DNA of 64,000 nt from Schlegelella_A sp965246805 (lineage in GTDB: Bacteria > Pseudomonadota > Gammaproteobacteria > Burkholderiales > Burkholderiaceae_C), in the NCBI GenBank assembly GCA_965246805.1, contig CBDFFO010000003.1:558001-622000 (forward strand), in the 5' to 3' direction. Below, in pieces: positions 35,758 through 43,889 of the stretch. Made by a program: the position numbers and the translations under genes. The notes beneath the pieces are model-generated. The model searched no databases. It had not been told where the DNA came from and was given only the letters and a program-made list of their open reading frames with translations. Every line of letters begins with the position of its first letter. Positions within the stretch are counted from its first letter, which is position 1.

Positions 35758-38637
35758 ATGACCAAGTCACTCATCATTGCCGAGAAGCCTTCGGTTGCGC
35801 AGGACATCGTGCGCGCGTTGACGCCGACCGCCGGCAAGTTCGACAAGCACGACGAGTACTTCGAGAGCGAGACCTTCCTCGTCACGTCGGCCGTCGGCCA
35901 CCTGCTCGAGATCAAGGCGCCCGACGACTACGACGTCAAGCGCGGCAAGTGGAGCTTCGCGAACCTACCGGTCATTCCGCCGCACTTCGACCTGAACCCG
36001 ATCGACAAGAGCAAGGGGCGGCTGAACGCGATCGTCAAGCTCGTGAAGCGGAAGGACGTGAGCGCGCTCATCAACGCCTGCGACGCGGGCCGCGAGGGCG
36101 AGCTCATCTTCCGCCTGATCCAGCAGCACGCGAAGAGCAAGCAGCCGGTGCAGCGGCTCTGGCTTCAGAGCATGACGCCGGCGGCGATCCGCGAGGGCTT
36201 CGAGCATCTGCGCAGCGACAAGCAGATGCTGCCGCTCGCCGATGCCGCGCGCTGCCGCTCGGAGGCCGACTGGCTGGTCGGCATCAACGGCACGCGCGCG
36301 ATGACGGCGTTCAACTCGCGCGACGGCGGCTTCTTCCTGACCACCGTCGGACGGGTGCAGACGCCCACGCTCTCGATCATGGTCGAGCGCGAAGAGCAGA
36401 TCAGGAAGCACGTGTCGCGCGACTACTGGGAGGTGCGCGCCAGCTTCGCTGTCTCCGCCGGCGTCTACGAGGGCAAGTGGTTCGATCCGGCGTGGAAGAA
36501 GAATCCCGACGACGCCGAACTTCGCTCAGACCGACTCTGGAACGCCGCCGACGCGCAAGCAATCGCCACCGCCGTGCATGGCCAGCCCGCGACAGTGACC
36601 GAGGAAGCGAAGCCGAGCACGCAGGCGCCGCCGCAGCTGTACGATCTGACGAGCCTGCAGCGCGAGGCGAATTCCCGTTTCGGATTTTCGGCGCGCACCA
36701 CGCTCTCGATCGCGCAGGCGCTCTATGAGAAGCATAAGGTGCTCACGTATCCGCGAACCGACAGCAAGGCGCTGCCGGAAGATTACGTATCGGTTGCCAG
36801 GCAGACGGTCGAGATGATCGCGAGCGAAGACATGCCGGGCCCGCTGCGCGCCCTCGCGCCCCATGCGAAGACGGCGCTGAAGGCCGGCTACATGTCGCCC
36901 GCGAAGCCGAACAAGCGCATCTTCGACAACGCCAAGGTCTCGGATCACTTCGCGATCATTCCGACCTTGCAGGCGCCCAAGAGCCTCTCGGAGATCGAGG
37001 CGAAGCTCTACGACATGGTCGCCAAGCGCTTTCTCGCGGTGTTCTTTCCTGCAGCCGAGTTCATGGTGACGACTCGGATCTCGACCGTGAACGCGGCCGG
37101 CAAGGAGCACCGATTCCAGACCAACGGAAAGGTCATGGTGAAGCCCGGCTGGCTCGCGGTGTACGGCCGTGACGCGCAGGAAGACGATGCGAACCTGGTG
37201 GCCGTGGCCGCGGGTGAGAAGGCGCGCACCGAGAGCGTCGACGTGAAGGCGCTAAAGACCAAACCGCCGGCGCGCTACACCGAGGCGACCCTGCTCTCCG
37301 CGATGGAAGGCGCCGGCAAACTGATCGACGACGACGACATGCGCGAAGCGATGGCCGAGAAAGGCCTCGGCACGCCGGCGACGCGTGCCGCGATCATCGA
37401 AGGCCTGATCTACGAGAAGTACATCCACCGCGACGGCCGCGAGCTCGTGCCGGGCGCGAAGGCGTTCCAGTTGATGACCTTGCTGCGTGGCTTGGGTGTC
37501 GAGGACCTGACCAAGCCCGAGCTCACCGGCAACTGGGAGCACCAGCTCTCCGAGATGGAGAAGGGCCGGCTCGAGCGCGACGTGTTCATGCAGCAGATCG
37601 CCGAGATGGCGGAGCGCATCGTCAGGAAAGCGAAGGAGTACGACCGCGACACCATTCCCGGCGACTACACGACGCTCGACACGCCATGCCCGAACTGCGG
37701 CGGCGTCGTGCGCGAGAACTACCGCCGCTACGCGTGCATCGGCAGGCTTGCCGATTCCTATGTCGGCAGGCTTGCCGACCTCGATGTTGGCCAGCTTGCC
37801 GATTCCGACGTCGGCCAGCTTGCCGATGCGGTCGCGCACACTGCCGCCACCGAGCCCTGCGGCTTCTCGATCAGCAAGATTCCCGGCAGTCGCGCCTTCG
37901 AGCTCGATGAGGTCGAGACCTTCCTCGCCAACAAGAAGATCGGCCCGCTCGAAGGCTTTCGCTCGAAAGCCGGCTGGCCCTTCACGGCTGAGATCAGATT
38001 GGTGTACGACGACGAGATCCGGAACTGGAAGCTCGAGTTCGACTTTGGTGAAGACGCCAAGCGCGAGGCGGGCTTGGGCGAGCCGGTCGACTTCTCCGGC
38101 CAGGAGAGCCTCGGGCCCTGCCCGAAGACCCAGGGACACGTCTACGAATTCGGCGGCAGCTACGTGTGCGAACACGCGGTCGGCGCGCACGTGACGTGCG
38201 ACTTCAAGAGCGGCAAGATCATCCTGCAGCAACCGGTCGCGCGCGAACAGATGTCGAAGTTGCTCGCGACCGGCAAGACCGATCTGCTCGAAGGCTTTGT
38301 CTCCAACAAGACGCGCCGCAAGTTCAAGGCACGCCTCGCCTACGACAAGAAGGAAGGCAAGGTGAGTTTCGAGTTCGAGCCGCGCGCGGCCAAGGGGCCG
38401 GCCGCCAAGAAGACGGCGGGCCAGGCAGGCGGTGCGACGAGCGCGGGCAGTGCGGCGCCTCCGGCGGGTGACAAGCCGGCCACCGGCGCGAGCAAGCCCT
38501 CCGCCACCAAGGGCGCGGCACCGGTCGCCCGGAAAACGGTGGCCCTAAAAGCGGCGGCGAAAAAGCGCGCGGTCAAGAGGGTCGCGGCCGGGAAAGCGGT
38601 CGCGAAGAAGCCGCCGAGTGGGCCCGCTGGCGTCTGA
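35758..38637 (+). CDS. topB: DNA topoisomerase III with repeat-bearing zinc-ribbon tail
   Basis: A 959-residue type IA topoisomerase. TOPRIM domain: SLIIAEKPSVAQDI and NACDAGREGELIFR; active-site tyrosine in VLTYPRTDSK (~330); GLGTPATRA in the central core. The C-terminal third holds zinc-ribbon-like modules (CPNCGGVVRENYRRYAC, then PCGFSISKI) and a Lys/Ala-rich tail (KKRAVKRVAAGKAVAKK) for DNA contact. A 32-residue, four-fold repeat is inserted inside the first ribbon (see 37738-37833). ATG at 35758; upstream in-frame starts are not homologous. Removes single-strand interlinks in replication and recombination. Confidence 0.93.
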   Translation: MTKSLIIAEKPSVAQDIVRALTPTAGKFDKHDEYFESETFLVTSAVGHLLEIKAPDDYDVKRGKWSFANLPVIPPHFDLNPIDKSKGRLNAIVKLVKRKDVSALINACDAGREGELIFRLIQQHAKSKQPVQRLWLQSMTPAAIREGFEHLRSDKQMLPLADAARCRSEADWLVGINGTRAMTAFNSRDGGFFLTTVGRVQTPTLSIMVEREEQIRKHVSRDYWEVRASFAVSAGVYEGKWFDPAWKKNPDDAELRSDRLWNAADAQAIATAVHGQPATVTEEAKPSTQAPPQLYDLTSLQREANSRFGFSARTTLSIAQALYEKHKVLTYPRTDSKALPEDYVSVARQTVEMIASEDMPGPLRALAPHAKTALKAGYMSPAKPNKRIFDNAKVSDHFAIIPTLQAPKSLSEIEAKLYDMVAKRFLAVFFPAAEFMVTTRISTVNAAGKEHRFQTNGKVMVKPGWLAVYGRDAQEDDANLVAVAAGEKARTESVDVKALKTKPPARYTEATLLSAMEGAGKLIDDDDMREAMAEKGLGTPATRAAIIEGLIYEKYIHRDGRELVPGAKAFQLMTLLRGLGVEDLTKPELTGNWEHQLSEMEKGRLERDVFMQQIAEMAERIVRKAKEYDRDTIPGDYTTLDTPCPNCGGVVRENYRRYACIGRLADSYVGRLADLDVGQLADSDVGQLADAVAHTAATEPCGFSISKIPGSRAFELDEVETFLANKKIGPLEGFRSKAGWPFTAEIRLVYDDEIRNWKLEFDFGEDAKREAGLGEPVDFSGQESLGPCPKTQGHVYEFGGSYVCEHAVGAHVTCDFKSGKIILQQPVAREQMSKLLATGKTDLLEGFVSNKTRRKFKARLAYDKKEGKVSFEFEPRAAKGPAAKKTAGQAGGATSAGSAAPPAGDKPATGASKPSATKGAAPVARKTVALKAAAKKRAVKRVAAGKAVAKKPPSGPAGV
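37738..37833 (+). repeat. Four 24-base tandem repeats within topB
   Basis: Units at 37738, 37762, 37786 and 37810 share the pattern GTCGGCNAGCTTGCCGA plus a variable end and encode GRLADSYV, GRLADLDV, GQLADSDV and GQLADAV. Each unit is itself nearly palindromic (TCGGCA/TGCCGA). They fall between two conserved segments that are contiguous in other TopB proteins. Confidence 0.9.
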
Positions 38638-38756
38638 CAACGACTCGGCCCGTCGACCTGCCGCTCGGCAGCTGGCGTGTCTTCAGAATCCGTCGGCGTC
38701 TTCACCTCGGTGTGCGCCTTTGCCGGGCCGCATCGCACCACTTTTAGAGGTATGCC

Positions 38757-39230
38757 ATGCGCCCAACGCGATCCGTTCTCCGTCCCTTCGGTCTCTGCCT
38801 CGCGATCTTCGCGCTCTCGTGCGGCATGGCCGATGCCCAGGAGAAAGGCGAGAAGCGCACCACGCCGCGCATCACGCCGATTCCGACCGGCAGCAATGCA
38901 GTGCCGGTCGGTCCCGACACACACACGCCGGCCACCAGCGACTCGGTGCCGCTCGGCACGCCGGTCAACCCGGCAAACGAAGCAGAGCGTCAAGCGATCA
39001 AGAACCAATCGGCCGCGGCGCGCATGGCAGCGCGCGGAAAAGGCGCGTCGCCTGCGGCGAGCGGCGTCGGGTGCTCGCGCACGACCTTGTCGAATACGCG
39101 CAAGACGCCCGGTGAACAGCCGTCGACCGCCGTGACGGTGCCCGGCAGCGGCTTTACCGGCAGTTCGGCGTCCCCGGCGACGGGAAGCCAACTCGGCAAC
39201 GGCGTGAAGACGACGGCCGACTGCGTGTGA
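38757..39230 (+). CDS. Hypothetical secreted protein
   Basis: A 157-residue protein with a clear signal peptide (residues 1-27, ending GMADAQ) and a low-complexity, Pro/Thr/Ser-rich mature part with two cysteines (GVGCSRTTL and the final TADCV). ATG at 38757 is preceded by GAGGT. No family recognised; probably periplasmic or surface-exposed. Convergent with folE. Confidence 0.65.
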   Translation: MRPTRSVLRPFGLCLAIFALSCGMADAQEKGEKRTTPRITPIPTGSNAVPVGPDTHTPATSDSVPLGTPVNPANEAERQAIKNQSAAARMAARGKGASPAASGVGCSRTTLSNTRKTPGEQPSTAVTVPGSGFTGSSASPATGSQLGNGVKTTADCV

Positions 39231-39252
39231 CGTTGTGCGTCGGTTGCGACGC

Positions 39253-39981
39253 TCAGCTGTTCAACTTGAGCAGCGAGAGGAATTCGCGCCGCAGGTCGGG
39301 GTCCTTCAGGAACGCCCCGCGCATGACGCTGCTGGTCATCTTGGCGCCGTCGTCTTTCACGCCGCGCCAGTGCATGCAGAAGTGATCGGCCTCCATCACG
39401 ATCGCGAGCGCGTCGGGCTTGACGCGTGCGTGCAATTCGTTGGCAAGCATCGTCACCGCCTCCTCCTGGATCTGCGGACGACTCATGACCCAGTCGCAGA
39501 TGCGCACGTACTTCGACAGGCCGATCAGGTCGGAGCTCTCGTTGGGCAGCAGGCCCACCCAAACCCGACCGATGATCGGACAGAGGTGGTGGGAGCAGGC
39601 ACTCCTCACCTTGATCGGGCCCACGATCATCAGTTCATCCACGCGTGACGCGTTCGGAAATGCGGTGACCGCGGGCATCGGCACGTAGCGGCCGTGGAAC
39701 ACCTCATCGACGTACATCTTCGCGACGCGTCGCGCGGTGTCGCTGGTGTTGTGATCGCTCTCGGTGTCGATGACGAGGGCATCGAGCACGGCCTGCATCT
39801 TCTGCGCGACCTCGCGCTTCAGTTCCTCGAGCTCGCCCGGCTCGATGAACTCGGCGATGTTGTCGTTGGCGTGAAAGCGCTGGCGCGCGCCGATGAGCCG
39901 ATAGCGGATGCGGTCGGACGCCGGCATCGCGGCGAGCTCGACGGCGCTGCGAAAGATCGTGGTGGGCTTGTCGCCGGACAT
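39253..39981 (-). CDS. folE: GTP cyclohydrolase I
   Basis: A 242-residue enzyme making 7,8-dihydroneopterin triphosphate from GTP, the first step of folate synthesis. Zinc and active-site motifs: SACSHHLCPIIG (zinc Cys-His), KYVRICDWVMSRPQIQEEA and VMEADHFCMHWRG (second zinc Cys, catalytic His). ATG at 39981 (MSGDKPTTIF) preferred over the distal ATG at 40083. The N-terminal ~40 residues are longer than in E. coli, normal for this group. Divergent from the CDF transporter. Confidence 0.95.
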   Translation of the reverse strand: MSGDKPTTIFRSAVELAAMPASDRIRYRLIGARQRFHANDNIAEFIEPGELEELKREVAQKMQAVLDALVIDTESDHNTSDTARRVAKMYVDEVFHGRYVPMPAVTAFPNASRVDELMIVGPIKVRSACSHHLCPIIGRVWVGLLPNESSDLIGLSKYVRICDWVMSRPQIQEEAVTMLANELHARVKPDALAIVMEADHFCMHWRGVKDDGAKMTSSVMRGAFLKDPDLRREFLSLLKLNS

Positions 39982-40069
39982 GGTCGGTGCGGTCTGCAAA
40001 GGCGGGGTTCGCGAGGGTAACGCAAGGGGCCGTGCGCCACGCGCCCGCCTCTCGTGCACAGTCGCCAGC

Positions 40070-41035
40070 ATGGCCGAATCCAAACTTGCCGTCTACGGCG
40101 CGATCGCCGCCAACCTCGGCATCGCGGTGATGAAGTTCGCTGGCGCCGCTGCGACCGGCAGTTCGGCGATGCTCTCCGAAGGCATCCACTCGATGGTCGA
40201 CACCGGCAACGGCCTGCTCCTGCTGACCGGACTGCACCTCAGCCAGCGCAAGGCCGACGAGCGCCACCCGTTCGGCTACGGCAAGGAGCTCTTCTGGAGC
40301 CTCATCGTCGCGGTGCTGATTTTCGGCGTGGGCGGCGGCGTGTCGGTGTACGAAGGCATCCTGCACGTGCTGGACCCGTCACCGGCCGGGGACCCGTTCT
40401 GGAACTACATGATTCTCGGCGGCGCGGCGGTCTTCGAAGGCACGAGCCTCGCCGTCGCCACGGCTCAGTTCTATCGCAACAAGCCGAAAGGCGAGTCGCT
40501 CGGCACGGCGTTGCAGAAGAGCGCCGACCCGACGCTCTACACCGTGATGGCTGAAGACAGCGCCGCCCTGCTAGGCCTCGTCGCGGCCGCGCTCGGCGTG
40601 TTCGGCAGCCATGCGTTTGGCATGCCGGTGCTCGACGGCGTCGCGTCGATCGTGATCGGGCTCTTGCTGTGCGGTGTCGCGAGCCTGCTGATCATGCAGT
40701 CGAGAAAGCTCCTGGTCGGGCAAGCCGTCGATGTCGAGACCGCCGAAGAGATCCGCCGCATAGTCAACGCGGAGTCGCCGGTCTGCCATGCCGCGTGGCC
40801 GCTCACGATGTACCTCGGCCCCGACGACGTGTTGCTCGCCCTCGACGCCGAGTTCCAGCCCGAGGTGTCGGCCGAAGACGTGCAACAATCCGTCAACCGC
40901 ATCGAGCGCGCAGTGCGCGAGCGCTTTCCGCAGGTGAAGCGCATCTACATCGAGGCGCGCCGTGTCGGCGAAAAGCCGCCGGCGCAGTCGATCGATGCGA
41001 GCGCGGCGGAAGCGCACGGGAACGTCGCCGCGTAG
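40070..41035 (+). CDS. Cation diffusion facilitator (CDF) family transporter
   Basis: A 321-residue inner-membrane metal exporter. Five to six helices; metal-site motifs HSMVDTGNGLLLL in helix 2 (HxxxD) and AEDSAALLGL in helix 5; cytoplasmic C-terminal domain from ~215. The motifs differ from classic zinc CDF (HxxxD/HxxxD), since helix 5 has Glu-Asp-Ser, as in the broader group whose metal is uncertain. ATG at 40070 fits the N-terminal helix. Stands alone between folE and the PEP-CTERM gene. Confidence 0.9.
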   Translation: MAESKLAVYGAIAANLGIAVMKFAGAAATGSSAMLSEGIHSMVDTGNGLLLLTGLHLSQRKADERHPFGYGKELFWSLIVAVLIFGVGGGVSVYEGILHVLDPSPAGDPFWNYMILGGAAVFEGTSLAVATAQFYRNKPKGESLGTALQKSADPTLYTVMAEDSAALLGLVAAALGVFGSHAFGMPVLDGVASIVIGLLLCGVASLLIMQSRKLLVGQAVDVETAEEIRRIVNAESPVCHAAWPLTMYLGPDDVLLALDAEFQPEVSAEDVQQSVNRIERAVRERFPQVKRIYIEARRVGEKPPAQSIDASAAEAHGNVAA

Positions 41036-41083
41036 CAGGCAGGCCCCGCAGGGGCCGCTGGCGCTGTCAGCCGCGCTGTCGAC

Positions 41084-41761
41084 TCAAACGCGCGTGCGCC
41101 GACGCGAAATGAAGGCCAGTGCAGCGAACCCCGCAAGCATGAGGGCGTAGGTCTCGGGCTCCGGGATGGGCGCAAGGACGCTGAAATTGGCCGCCTCGAA
41201 CGCATCGGTGCTCGGGATGTTGGAGAAGACCAGACTGGTGATTCCGGTGCCCATGAACTGGACGTATTGGGAAAACGACTGATTGCCGTTGGTTTGTGCG
41301 AACGCGAGGTTGAACGCGCCTGCGTGCGTACCCGACGTGTCGAAGGTCTGCAAGCCGGCGGCGCTGTTAACGGTCAACAGGTTGTAGATGTCCGGCGAGC
41401 CCCAGAGGAAGCTTACGTAATTCACTGGTGCCGTGAAAGTGAGCGCGGCGGTGCTGCCGACCGTCGGACCCCCCGCCAGGAAGCGGCCGCCGAAGATTCC
41501 GCCGTTGGCTGCGAAAGCCTCGGCATCGGCGAACGGCTGATCACCGGTCAGGGTGGAGCCGCCCACGATGGAGGCCACACTCCCGCCCAGCAGGCATGGC
41601 GTGATCGCGGTGCAGCTGTCCGGTGATCCGCCTGGGCTGGAGCCGCCCGATAGCGACAGGAAAGTACCAGTGCCGCCGCCGAGAGTCCCCGTCACCTGGG
41701 CACTGGCTGCCAACGATGTCGAAAGTAGCGCGGCGACGAGGAAAGATTTTGCTGAGTGCAT
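41084..41761 (-). CDS. PEP-CTERM sorting-domain protein
   Basis: A 225-residue exported protein: signal peptide (1-21, SLAASA), Ser/Gly-rich body, and the C-terminal sorting signal PIPEPETYALMLAGFAAL followed by SRRRTR. The PEP motif, hydrophobic helix and basic end are recognised by exosortase EpsH/XrtA-type systems, which move such proteins to the surface or matrix. No exosortase is in the window, so it must be elsewhere. Body function unknown. Confidence 0.92.
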   Translation of the reverse strand: MHSAKSFLVAALLSTSLAASAQVTGTLGGGTGTFLSLSGGSSPGGSPDSCTAITPCLLGGSVASIVGGSTLTGDQPFADAEAFAANGGIFGGRFLAGGPTVGSTAALTFTAPVNYVSFLWGSPDIYNLLTVNSAAGLQTFDTSGTHAGAFNLAFAQTNGNQSFSQYVQFMGTGITSLVFSNIPSTDAFEAANFSVLAPIPEPETYALMLAGFAALAFISRRRTRV

Positions 41762-41907
41762 GGCGGGTTCCGGTGGAGGAGTCGAAAGAAGGCGATTCTG
41801 CAGTGCGAGCTTCGTTGTCGGCTCCCCCCGGATGAGGGGTGCAGACCGAAAACTAACAATTGTTACATGCGCTCGGGCGTCAGCGCACCGCCCGTAGACT
41901 CACCGCC

Positions 41908-43233
41908 GTGACCGCCGCCTCGCCTTCCGCCGCGTTGCCTCTCGCGCGCGTGCTGGGGAACGCGGCCGATGCGGTGGCCGCCATGCGCGCCGGCGCCTCT
42001 CTCACCGAAGCGCTCGAACGCTGCCCGGCCGACGCGCGGCCGGCGACGCAGGCGCTGGCGTTCCACGCGATGCGCTGGCTCGGCTCTGCCGAAACCTTGC
42101 GCCAGGCCCTGGTGCCGAAGCCGCCTTCACCCGACGTCGATGCGCTGCTGCTCACGACCCTCGCGCTGCTATGGCCGGCCGGCGAGCCGCCGTATGCCGA
42201 GCACACCCTGGTTGACCAGGCCGTGGCGGCGATGCGCAAGCGCTCGCCGCACCACGGTGGCTTGATCAACGCGGTGCTGCGGCGATTCCTGCGCGAGCGC
42301 GACGCGCTCGTTGCCAGCGCGCTGCGCAAGCCGCTTGCACGCTACAACCACCCGGCGTGGTGGGTCGTGCGACTGAAGGCCGACTGGCCGGAGCGGTGGG
42401 AACAGATCCTCGATGCCGACAACACGCGGCCGCCGATGACCTTGCGCGTCAACGCGCGGCGATCGAGCGCGGCGGCCTACGTCGAACGGCTGGCTGCCTC
42501 GGGCATGCCCGCTCGCGCGCTCGCCGGCCAGGCGGTGGTGCTGGACCGCCCGGTGCCGGTCACGCGTCTGCCCGGTTTTGCCGAAGGCGACGTTTCGGTG
42601 CAGGACGCCGCCGCACAGCGGGCTGTGCAATTGTTGCTCGACGCCTGCCTCGGGCCCGGCGCGCGTGTGCTCGATGCCTGCGCCGCACCCGGCGGCAAGA
42701 CCGCGCAATGGCTCGAAGGCGCCGACGTTGATCTCACGGCGATCGACAGCAGCGCCATCCGCCTCGCGCGTGTGGGCGACACGCTCGAGCGCCTCGGCCT
42801 TACCGCCACCACCCTCGCCGCCGATGCCGGTAACCCGGCCGCGTGGTGGAACGGCGTGCCCTTCGACGCCATCCTGCTCGATGCGCCGTGCAGCGCCTCG
42901 GGCATCGTGCGACGCCATCCCGACGTGCGATGGCTGCGCCGCGCGACCGACATCGGTGCGCTCGTGAAAATCCAGGCGCGCCTGCTCGATGCGCTGTGGC
43001 CCTTGCTGAAGCCCGGCGGCAAGCTCCTCTACTGCACCTGCTCGGTCTTCAAAGACGAGGGTCAGCAACAGATCGATGCATTTTTGCAACGCAATCGGGA
43101 TGCTCGCCACGCCCAGCAGCCCCACGCGCCGGGCCACCTGCTGCCACTGCCCGACAATCGCACACCGCCGCGGCCCGATGGCCACGCGGCGGTGGGCGAC
43201 GGGTTCTTTCTGGCGCTGATAGACAAACCCTGA
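41908..43233 (+). CDS. rsmB: 16S rRNA (cytosine(967)-C(5))-methyltransferase
   Basis: A 441-residue protein with an N-terminal NusB-like RNA-binding domain (~1-140) and a Rossmann methyltransferase domain. SAM-binding loop LDACAAPGGKTAQWLEG; catalytic cysteines in DAPCSASGIVRRHPDVRW and LLYCTCSVFKDEG, as in RsmB/NOL1 enzymes. The start is taken as GTG at 41908; an ATG at 41860 is open in frame but adds a poor segment. First gene of rsmB-DUF4390-ntrY-regulator. Confidence 0.94.
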   Translation: MTAASPSAALPLARVLGNAADAVAAMRAGASLTEALERCPADARPATQALAFHAMRWLGSAETLRQALVPKPPSPDVDALLLTTLALLWPAGEPPYAEHTLVDQAVAAMRKRSPHHGGLINAVLRRFLRERDALVASALRKPLARYNHPAWWVVRLKADWPERWEQILDADNTRPPMTLRVNARRSSAAAYVERLAASGMPARALAGQAVVLDRPVPVTRLPGFAEGDVSVQDAAAQRAVQLLLDACLGPGARVLDACAAPGGKTAQWLEGADVDLTAIDSSAIRLARVGDTLERLGLTATTLAADAGNPAAWWNGVPFDAILLDAPCSASGIVRRHPDVRWLRRATDIGALVKIQARLLDALWPLLKPGGKLLYCTCSVFKDEGQQQIDAFLQRNRDARHAQQPHAPGHLLPLPDNRTPPRPDGHAAVGDGFFLALIDKP

Positions 43234-43245
43234 GGGCACGAGCCG

Positions 43246-43872
43246 TTGAAGTTTCGCGTGTCGATGCCACACGTCGCGGCCTGCCGCACCCTGCCCGGCC
43301 TGGCCCACGCCCTCGGCTGGATGGGTGCAGCGGTGCGCCGCACGGCCTGGTTGCTGGTCGTGCTGGCGTTCAGCGCCGCCGGCCTCGCGCGCTCGACCGA
43401 GCCCGAGCTCACCACCTTCGACCTGAGCCGCGACGAGGAAGGCCTGCACCTCGCCTACGCGGTCGACTTCGAACTTTCGAAGCCGGTCGAAGACGCGCTC
43501 AACAAGGCCGTGCCGCTTTTCTTCGTCGCCGAGGCCGAGGTCTTCCGCGACCGCTGGTATTGGCGCGACCGGCGCATCGCGCGCGTCGTGCGCACCTATC
43601 GCGTCGTGTTCCAGCCGTTGACGTCGACCTACCGCGTCACTTACGGCGGCCTCAGCCAGAACTACGCGACGCGGGCCGAAGCCATCTCGGCGATCAGCCG
43701 CAGCAGCCGCTGGTTGCTGGCCGATGTGGCGCAGCTCGAAGAAGGCGGCCACCACTACGTCGAGTTCAGCTATCGGCTCGACACCACCCTGCTGCCCCGG
43801 CCGATGCAGATCGGCGTGAGCGGCCAGCCCGAGTGGGCGCTCGACGTGAAGCGCACACAGCGGTTCAACTAG
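43246..43872 (+). CDS. DUF4390 protein
   Basis: Up to 208 residues with one N-terminal membrane/signal helix (TAWLLVVLAFSAAGLA) and a beta-rich periplasmic domain (LTTFDLSRDEEGLHLAYAV) typical of DUF4390, which precedes ntrY-like kinases in betaproteobacteria. Function unknown. Start is TTG 43246 or ATG 43264. It lies 12 bases after rsmB and 17 before the kinase, so one operon is likely. Confidence 0.85.
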   Translation: MKFRVSMPHVAACRTLPGLAHALGWMGAAVRRTAWLLVVLAFSAAGLARSTEPELTTFDLSRDEEGLHLAYAVDFELSKPVEDALNKAVPLFFVAEAEVFRDRWYWRDRRIARVVRTYRVVFQPLTSTYRVTYGGLSQNYATRAEAISAISRSSRWLLADVAQLEEGGHHYVEFSYRLDTTLLPRPMQIGVSGQPEWALDVKRTQRFN

Positions 43873-43889
43873 TCCATTGAAGCGGCGCG

